57,231 nt of DNA from NCBI GenBank assembly GCA_964495085.1, contig CAZBUK010000017.1, positions 1-57,231 on the forward strand, given 5' to 3'. The stretch's first letter is position 1; the number at the start of each line of letters is the position of its first letter. The notes below the pieces were generated by a model. The model was not told the DNA's origin and did not search any database. It worked only from the letters and a program-made list of their open reading frames with translations. The translations under genes and the position numbers were made by a program. This DNA comes from CAZBUK01 sp964495085 (GTDB taxonomy: Bacteria; Bacteroidota; Ignavibacteria; T3Sed10-11). Shown here piece by piece: positions 51,576-57,231 of this stretch.

Positions 51576-52555
51576 TGCCTATGCAAGCAAACTATGAACG
51601 GATGCAGTACCGGCGATGCGGCAGCAGCGGACTCAGGCTGCCGCTCATTTCGCTCGGACTCTGGCACAATTTCGGAAGCATCGATCCCTTCGACATCGCG
51701 CGCGACATGATCCTGAGATCGTTCGAGGCTGGAATTTCACACTTCGACCTTGCGAATAATTACGGTCCGGAACCAGGAAGCGCCGAATTGACCTTCGGGA
51801 AAGTTCTGAAGAACGATCTCTCCGCGCATCGGGACGAGCTCATCATATCATCGAAAGCCGGATACCTCATGTGGCCCGGTCCGTACGGCGACGGAGGCTC
51901 GCGGAAATATCTCCTCGCCAGCCTCGATCAGAGTCTTCGCCGCATGGGGCTGGACTATGTCGATATCTTCTATCATCACCGTCCGGATCCCGACACGCCG
52001 ATGGAAGAGAGTCTGTATGCACTCGACCAGGCCGTGAGACAAGGTAAAGCTCTGTATGCAGGGATTTCTTCCTACGACGCTGAACAGACCGAACGTGCAG
52101 CCGCGGCGCTTCGTGAATTGCGCACGCCGTTCATTATTCATCAATTCAAATATAATATGTTTCAGCGGGAACCCGAGCAGGGCCTGCTCGATACCCTCGG
52201 ACGGCTTGGGATCGGAGGCATCGTCTTTTCACCGCTGGCTCAAGGGCTCTTGACTGATAAATATCTCAAAGGAATACCGCCCGGCTCAAGAGCGGCAAAA
52301 CCGAGCGGCTTTCTCAAAGCCGATCAAATAACACCGGAGCGCATCCGGCAGATCGCACTGCTTCAAGAGATCTCCGCCGCCCGCGGACAGTCCCTGGCAC
52401 AGCTTGCGCTTGCCTGGGTGCTCCGGCAAACGGCTGTCTGCTCCGTCGTCATCGGAGCGAGCCATACCGGCCAGATTTTGGACTGTCTGGAAGTATTGAA
52501 GAAGCCCGAACTGACCGCAGACGAACTTGGAGCGGTCGACGCCATCGTGTCATAA
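51575..52555 (+). CDS. Aldo/keto reductase (YghZ/GprA-like)
   Basis: A 326-residue cytoplasmic NADPH-dependent reductase. The tetrad is Asp58 and Tyr63 (FDLANNYGPEPG), Lys94 (IISSKAGYLMWPGPYG) and His135 (FYHHRPDPDTP). The insert LMWPGPYGDGGSRKYLL and the end of the barrel (VFSPLAQGLLTDKYL) match the L-glyceraldehyde 3-phosphate reductase / Kv-beta-like group. Coupled by a one-base overlap to the GH26 gene, it may reduce an aldose or sugar-derived aldehyde from mannan breakdown; the substrate is unknown. No signal peptide. Confidence 0.9.
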   Translation: MPMQANYERMQYRRCGSSGLRLPLISLGLWHNFGSIDPFDIARDMILRSFEAGISHFDLANNYGPEPGSAELTFGKVLKNDLSAHRDELIISSKAGYLMWPGPYGDGGSRKYLLASLDQSLRRMGLDYVDIFYHHRPDPDTPMEESLYALDQAVRQGKALYAGISSYDAEQTERAAAALRELRTPFIIHQFKYNMFQREPEQGLLDTLGRLGIGGIVFSPLAQGLLTDKYLKGIPPGSRAAKPSGFLKADQITPERIRQIALLQEISAARGQSLAQLALAWVLRQTAVCSVVIGASHTGQILDCLEVLKKPELTADELGAVDAIVS

Positions 52556-52595
52556 CTAATCTCACAGCAATTCGGATAATTCGGAGAAAGAACAA

Positions 52596-53909
52596 ATGTC
52601 TCTTCCGTACACGCGTTTCTTCCGTTCCCTCGCATTATGCTGCTGCATTCTTTCCGTGTCGACTTCGATCAACGCACAACATACAGATTTTGTCGAAGTG
52701 AGAGACGGGCGTTTCTTTATCGGCGACCAGCCTTACTATTTTCTCGGCATGAACTATTGGTACGGTATGCATCTCGGCGCCGACACCGAATACGCCGATC
52801 GAGCTCGTCTTATTCGCGAGCTCGATATGCTCAGCGAACTCGGCATAGATAACCTGCGGGTGCTGGCAGGGAGCGAGGGACCCGATACCGAGCCCTGGCG
52901 GGTAAAGCCGAGCGTCCAGCCCGAACCGGGAGTTTACCGGGAGGAGATTCTCGAAGGACTCGATTTCCTCCTGGCAGAGATGGAGAAACGGAATATGCGG
53001 GCAGTACTCGTTCTGAACAACTTCTTCCAGTGGTCGGGCGGCATGTCGCAGTACATTTCATGGGCAACGGGAGAGCCTGTTCCCTATCCCGAACAGGACG
53101 GAAACACATGGACCGATTTCATGACGAACGCATCCAGATTCTATGCCCTCCCCGATGCGAGGAAATGGTTCAAGCAATTCGTCGAAGCGCTGATCAACAG
53201 AACCAACCACATTACGGGACGACGATATTCCGACGACCCGACGATCATGGCATGGCAGCTCGCGAACGAACCGCGCGGATATAATCATCCCGAAGAATAC
53301 GCCGATTGGGTGAAAAAAGCCTCCGCATTTATAAAAGAACGAACACCCAGGCAGTTGGTCTCGCTCGGAGGAGAAGGAAAGCTTATCGCCGGCGATGAGA
53401 ATCCGCTCTTCGAGGAACTTGCCGGTGTGCCGTCGCTGGATTATCTCACCATACACCTTTGGATTGAGAATTGGTCCCGGTATATTCCGGCGCGGGCGGA
53501 AGAAACGTTCTTTCCGGCTACCGGCTTCGCCATGGCGTATGTTGCCGATCACATCTGGGTTGCCGAGCATGTAAATAAACCGCTGGTTCTGGAAGAATTC
53601 GGCGTATCGCGAGACAAGCGTAATTATGATCCAGCGGCTCCGGTCACCTACCGCGATATATTCTACACCATGATTTTCGAATACATGCTGCATTTGAGAT
53701 CCGAAGGGTCCTCCTTTTCGGGATTGAATCTCTGGTCATGGTCGGGCGAAGGGAGACCCGAAAAACCGGGCGATTTCTGGGAACCCGGAAAACCCCTGAC
53801 AGGCGACCCCCCGCACGAAAGCCAGGGATGGTATGGAATATATTCCGACGATACCAGCACGCTCGATCTCATTCGGCGTTATATAATCCGGCTTCGGGAA
53901 ATCCAATAG
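52596..53909 (+). CDS. GH5 subfamily 7-like endo-beta-1,4-mannanase
   Basis: A 437-residue exported enzyme (leader to about residue 27, ending INAQ). The GH5_7 pattern is clear: GMNYWYGMHLG, LSELGIDNLRVLAGSEGPD, acid/base Glu225 in IMAWQLANEPRGY, YLTIHLWIENW, and nucleophile Glu334 in LVLEEFGVSRDKRNYDP. GLNLWSWSGEGRP lines the end of the cleft. It hydrolyses internal mannan bonds, complementing the GH26 lipoprotein. GGAGAAAG precedes the ATG. The gap to the preceding gene is 40 bases. Confidence 0.95.
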   Translation: MSLPYTRFFRSLALCCCILSVSTSINAQHTDFVEVRDGRFFIGDQPYYFLGMNYWYGMHLGADTEYADRARLIRELDMLSELGIDNLRVLAGSEGPDTEPWRVKPSVQPEPGVYREEILEGLDFLLAEMEKRNMRAVLVLNNFFQWSGGMSQYISWATGEPVPYPEQDGNTWTDFMTNASRFYALPDARKWFKQFVEALINRTNHITGRRYSDDPTIMAWQLANEPRGYNHPEEYADWVKKASAFIKERTPRQLVSLGGEGKLIAGDENPLFEELAGVPSLDYLTIHLWIENWSRYIPARAEETFFPATGFAMAYVADHIWVAEHVNKPLVLEEFGVSRDKRNYDPAAPVTYRDIFYTMIFEYMLHLRSEGSSFSGLNLWSWSGEGRPEKPGDFWEPGKPLTGDPPHESQGWYGIYSDDTSTLDLIRRYIIRLREIQ

Positions 53910-54025
53910 CCCGTTCACCACGCGGACAGATTACCACTTTCATCCGCAATATTCTTATATTGACGGCATCGCATGGCCGATGATCAGTTCGGCATGATCA
54001 TACCAATTCATAACTCCACATCGAC

Positions 54026-56335
54026 ATGGAAGACAGAGAATTACAACACGATATCCGTGAAAGAAAAGACGATGTATCCGACAAGATAGATGCATTGCTC
54101 GCTGCAATGAACGTCGATGAAAAAGTCGGACAGATGACGCAGATAGACCTGAACCTCGTACTCGAAGGAGGTATACAGAACCGGAACGGAGAGATCGACC
54201 CTTCCCACCTTGAGACGGCGGTGAATATTTATAAGGTGGGATCTATCATTAATTACGTCAATAATGCGTACCGGATCGAGACGTGGCACAAGATAGTGAC
54301 CGCGATTCAGCATGCGGCTCTGAAGACGACACACCGGATACCCGTTCTCTACGGCATCAATGCGAATCATGGCGCAGCCCATATTCTGGATGCAACGATT
54401 TTTCCGCATAATATCGGCTTGGCCTCTTCGAGAAATCCTGCGCTCGCCTATAAAACCGCCGTAATCACAGCGCTTGAAACGAGGGCGTCCGGCATCCGTT
54501 GGAATTTCGATCCCGTTCTCGATATCGGGCGGAATCCCCTCTGGCCGAGATTTGAGGAGACATTCGGCGAGGACCCGGTCGTGGCGACGGGTATGGGGCC
54601 CGAAATCATCAAGGGGTATCAGGGAAAGAATCTGTCGGACTCTGCATCGGTAGCCTCTACCATGCGACATTTTCTGGGATACTCGAACCCGCGTACCGGC
54701 CGGGATCGGACACCGGCATCGATTCCGGAGATCGAACTTCGGGAATTTGAACTCCCTCAGTACAGAAAAGCGATCGAAGCGGGAGCATCCGCCGTCATCA
54801 TCAATTCAGGCGAGGTGAACGGCGTACCGGTTCACGCGAACCGGTACCTGCTTACCAAAGTACTCAGACAGGAACTCGGCTTCGAGGGGATTGTCCTCTC
54901 AGACTGGCAGGATATCTACCGGCTCTACGAGCGGCATAACATCGCGCCGACGTTGAAGGACGCCGTCCGCGTCGCCGTGCTGGCCGGAATCGATATCGGT
55001 ATGACGCTCAGCGATTTTAAATTTTCTATCCTGCTGAAAGAACTCTACGAAGAATACCGCGATATCGCCGCGATGGTAGACCAATCGGTCCGAAGGATTC
55101 TCACCCTGAAATTCAAACTCGGTCTGTTCGACAATCCCTATCCGGAACCTGAGGCGCATCGCAATTTCAATAAACCCGCGTACAGCACGACCGCACACGA
55201 AGCTGCGCTCGAGTCGATAACCCTTCTGAAAAACGATTCGAATATCCTCCCTCTTTCAAAATCTGCAACGATACTGCTGGCCGGTCCCGGTGCGAATAAT
55301 CTGACCTCGCTGCACGGAAACAGGACCTTCACCTGGCAGGGAGACCGGATGGATTATTACCCGTCTGCGACGAAGACAATAAGGGAGGCGTTCGAACAGA
55401 AGATTGGTTCATCGCGCGTCATCTCCCTCTCGGTGCCGGATTATGAGCATCAGGCAAATTACAATGTACAGCTGCTCAAATCGCTTGCCGAGGGAGTCGA
55501 CTGTATCGTATTGTGTCTCGGGGAAAATGCATATGCCGAATCGCCGGGATCGATTCAGGATCTGACGCTCGAGTCCAGACAGATCGCACTCGCCGAAGCC
55601 GCCCTGACAACCGGAAAACCCGTCGTAGTCATACTCACCCAGGGGCGTCCCCGGATAATCAGTTCCTTCGCCGACAGCGTACAGGGCATTGTGCTTGCCT
55701 ACCGTCCGGGAAGCCAGGGAGCGCGAGCTATCGCCGATGTCGTCTTCGGCGAATATAATCCGGGGGGTAAACTCCCCTTCTCCTATCCACGGCATACCGG
55801 AGACATGGTCCATTACGACCATAAATGGACCGAGGTGAACGTAGAGAAATCTCCGGGCAGGTATACCGAGGACGGCTATAATCCACAATTCCCGTTCGGA
55901 CATGGCCTGAGTTACACGACGTTCCAGTACTCGCGATTTACAACCGACCGGAAAACGTTCTCGCAAGAGGAATCTCTGCGCGTCTCCGTGTCGGTGAAGA
56001 ACACGGGTAACCGCGCCGGAGACGAGGTAATAGAGTTGTATTCCAGGCAGATGCACGCATCGGTTACACCTTCGATGCGCCGGCTCAGGAAGTTCCAGAG
56101 AATTACCCTCGAACCGGGAGAAGAACGGGAGGTCGTCTTCTCCCTGACGGCTGAAGATCTTGCATATACCCGGTACGGCCAGCATCGGGGGGAATTCGTG
56201 AGCGACGTGGAAGAAGGCGAGATCAGGCTGATGGTCGGCGGCTTTGGATTCGAAATCGAAGAACCGGGCAATCGTGCCGATTCAGTCTGCCGTCCGTATA
56301 AGAATTCGATATCGATAAGCTATCGTTCCCGCTGA
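54026..56335 (+). CDS. GH3 beta-glucosidase-type enzyme without signal peptide
   Basis: A 769-residue GH3. The catalytic barrel shows MNVDEKVGQMTQIDLN, IPVLYGINANHGAAH, FEETFGEDPVVATGMG and nucleophile Asp293 in IVLSDWQDIYRLYER. The second domain and the fibronectin-III-like end (FPFGHGLSYTTFQYS) are complete. The usual KHF lysine is Arg214 (TMRHFLGYS). The N-terminus is charged (MEDRELQHDIRERKDD) with no leader and no upstream in-frame leader, so it appears cytoplasmic, unlike the other hydrolases here. It would cleave imported beta-linked gluco- or mannosyl-glucose oligosaccharides. 116 bases separate it from the mannanase gene, with no terminator seen. Confidence 0.92.
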   Translation: MEDRELQHDIRERKDDVSDKIDALLAAMNVDEKVGQMTQIDLNLVLEGGIQNRNGEIDPSHLETAVNIYKVGSIINYVNNAYRIETWHKIVTAIQHAALKTTHRIPVLYGINANHGAAHILDATIFPHNIGLASSRNPALAYKTAVITALETRASGIRWNFDPVLDIGRNPLWPRFEETFGEDPVVATGMGPEIIKGYQGKNLSDSASVASTMRHFLGYSNPRTGRDRTPASIPEIELREFELPQYRKAIEAGASAVIINSGEVNGVPVHANRYLLTKVLRQELGFEGIVLSDWQDIYRLYERHNIAPTLKDAVRVAVLAGIDIGMTLSDFKFSILLKELYEEYRDIAAMVDQSVRRILTLKFKLGLFDNPYPEPEAHRNFNKPAYSTTAHEAALESITLLKNDSNILPLSKSATILLAGPGANNLTSLHGNRTFTWQGDRMDYYPSATKTIREAFEQKIGSSRVISLSVPDYEHQANYNVQLLKSLAEGVDCIVLCLGENAYAESPGSIQDLTLESRQIALAEAALTTGKPVVVILTQGRPRIISSFADSVQGIVLAYRPGSQGARAIADVVFGEYNPGGKLPFSYPRHTGDMVHYDHKWTEVNVEKSPGRYTEDGYNPQFPFGHGLSYTTFQYSRFTTDRKTFSQEESLRVSVSVKNTGNRAGDEVIELYSRQMHASVTPSMRRLRKFQRITLEPGEEREVVFSLTAEDLAYTRYGQHRGEFVSDVEEGEIRLMVGGFGFEIEEPGNRADSVCRPYKNSISISYRSR

Positions 56336-56408
56336 CGAATCCGAAATATAATACCCGATCGCCTCAGACAAAATATATTTTATGCACAATCCCTTTCAGG
56401 AGTCGACT

Positions 56409-57224
56409 ATGAAGATATATCCTTTGTTCATACTCATATGCTTCGCCGCACTGCAAATTGCGTCGGCATGCGGTGCGCCGCTTACGGCACAAACGGACGA
56501 TCTCTCCGATGAGGATATTTTGAAACTCTACGAGGGACTCCGTATGGCCGATGTTGCAGACGGACTTGATATGGTCGGACTGCGTAACATTACCCTGATG
56601 GACCAGAATATCGAAGCGCTGTGGAAGGACGTGAACGATATGTCGCATCACCTTATAGGAATTGCCGTAACGGCGCGATACGTTCCGACGAACCGTGTGG
56701 TACGGAATCCGATGACAGGAGAGGAATTCCGTGCTTGGGAAGGCGCGTGGTATAACGAGATCTCGAGCGAACCGTTCGTCGACCACATAACCGGATCAAC
56801 CGTTATCGTTTTGGACGTCGCCGGCGACGGCGACACGGGCAGCGTCGGATCCTACAATTCACTTGCCTGGAAGCTTCGCGGCAGCCGTGGAATCGTTTCG
56901 AACGGCGGCATCCGCGACACCGATGAAATAATCCTCCAGCGAATTCCCGTCTACCTGGATCATAAAAACCGGGGACGCGGTATCCGCCCCGGCCGTAATG
57001 AAATCGAATCGGTCAATAAGCCCGTATCTATCGGAGGCGTCCTCGTACATCCGGGAGATGTCATTGTCGCTGACGGCGACGGCGTCGCCGTCGTTCCGAG
57101 AGCCTATGCTGTGCAGGTAGCTCAGTTCGCACGGGGTATCCTCGATGGCGATATGGCCGGGCGGAAGCAACTCTACGAAGAATTGGGATTGCCGCTTGAT
57201 CCTACCGTTGATCCAAAAAAATAA
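56409..57224 (+). CDS. RraA-family protein with an export signal
   Basis: A 271-residue protein. The fold is RraA / 4-hydroxy-4-methyl-2-oxoglutarate aldolase-like: YEGLRMADVADGLDMVG, GSYNSLAWKLRGSRGIVSNG, then GGIRD with Arg169 and Asp170 (substrate and metal-linked residues in aldolase members), and VLVHPGDVIVADGDGVAVVP. Unusually it has an N-terminal leader (YPLFILICFAALQIASAC); Cys21 could be a lipobox Cys, or cleavage could follow LTAQ. AGGAG lies 7 bases before the ATG at 56409. It follows the GH3 gene by 73 bases and may be the last gene of the mannan locus. An exported RraA-like protein might act on a keto-acid or sugar acid, but function is uncertain. Confidence 0.85.
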   Translation: MKIYPLFILICFAALQIASACGAPLTAQTDDLSDEDILKLYEGLRMADVADGLDMVGLRNITLMDQNIEALWKDVNDMSHHLIGIAVTARYVPTNRVVRNPMTGEEFRAWEGAWYNEISSEPFVDHITGSTVIVLDVAGDGDTGSVGSYNSLAWKLRGSRGIVSNGGIRDTDEIILQRIPVYLDHKNRGRGIRPGRNEIESVNKPVSIGGVLVHPGDVIVADGDGVAVVPRAYAVQVAQFARGILDGDMAGRKQLYEELGLPLDPTVDPKK

Positions 57225-57231
57225 ATAGCTG

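Overview
The window is a dense bacterial chromosome segment. The lineage looks like the FCB group: Bacteroidota in the broad sense, for example Rhodothermota, Balneolota or Ignavibacteriota, or a related candidate phylum. This rests on a C-terminal type IX secretion (Por/T9SS-type) sorting domain with the NYPNPFNP signature, DUF3857/pseudo-transglutaminase proteins, a phosphate-selective-porin-like protein and an SSS sugar symporter. Many genes carry clear GGAGG-type ribosome binding sites, which is less typical of core Bacteroidia. No mobile element, CRISPR array, rRNA or tRNA was seen. GC content was not computed.

Region 1 (1-12.1 kb, mostly minus strand) is mixed. It holds two tandem DUF3857 proteins (the first cut by the window edge), a porin-like protein on the plus strand, and a remnant of a class A penicillin-binding protein tail. 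An operon of two exported amidohydrolases and a patatin phospholipase follows, then an iodotyrosine-deiodinase-like nitroreductase, a DUF6644-DUF6152 pair, a CDGSH/ferredoxin-like protein and a ring-cleaving-dioxygenase-like VOC protein. Region 2 (12.2-13.5 kb) is a MarR regulator and a YceI protein with palindromic candidate operators and a good rho-independent terminator.

Region 3 (13.5-29.5 kb, minus) is one long, tightly packed alpha-glucan/trehalose operon read glgE, treS-maltokinase fusion, glgB, treZ, GH57 (DUF3536), treY, malQ. It joins the GlgE route (trehalose to maltose to maltose-1-phosphate to alpha-glucan, branched by GlgB) to the TreY/TreZ route (alpha-glucan back to trehalose).

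Region 4 (29.6-37 kb, minus) holds an exported DUF1460 amidase-like protein and a striking module: two M36 (fungalysin-type) metallopeptidases flanking a divergent Lgt-like membrane enzyme. Both peptidases end in a Cys-x-Cys motif, a hydrophobic segment and an Arg-rich tail, an arrangement like MYXO-CTERM-type sorting signals. This is the best candidate in the window for an undescribed system: a dedicated lipid-anchoring or sorting enzyme encoded between its two substrates.

Region 5 (37-57 kb) begins with a serine hydrolase and a ROK repressor on the minus strand. Divergent from these is a plus-strand galacto(gluco)mannan/cellulose utilisation locus: SSS symporter, two related clan GH-A enzymes (one with carbohydrate-binding modules and a T9SS tail), GH9, GH27 alpha-galactosidase, GH26 and GH5_7 beta-mannanases, an aldo/keto reductase, an apparently cytoplasmic GH3, and an exported RraA-like protein. 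A palindromic AT-rich motif repeated three times around the symporter gene is a plausible ROK operator. No SusC/SusD pair is visible in the locus.
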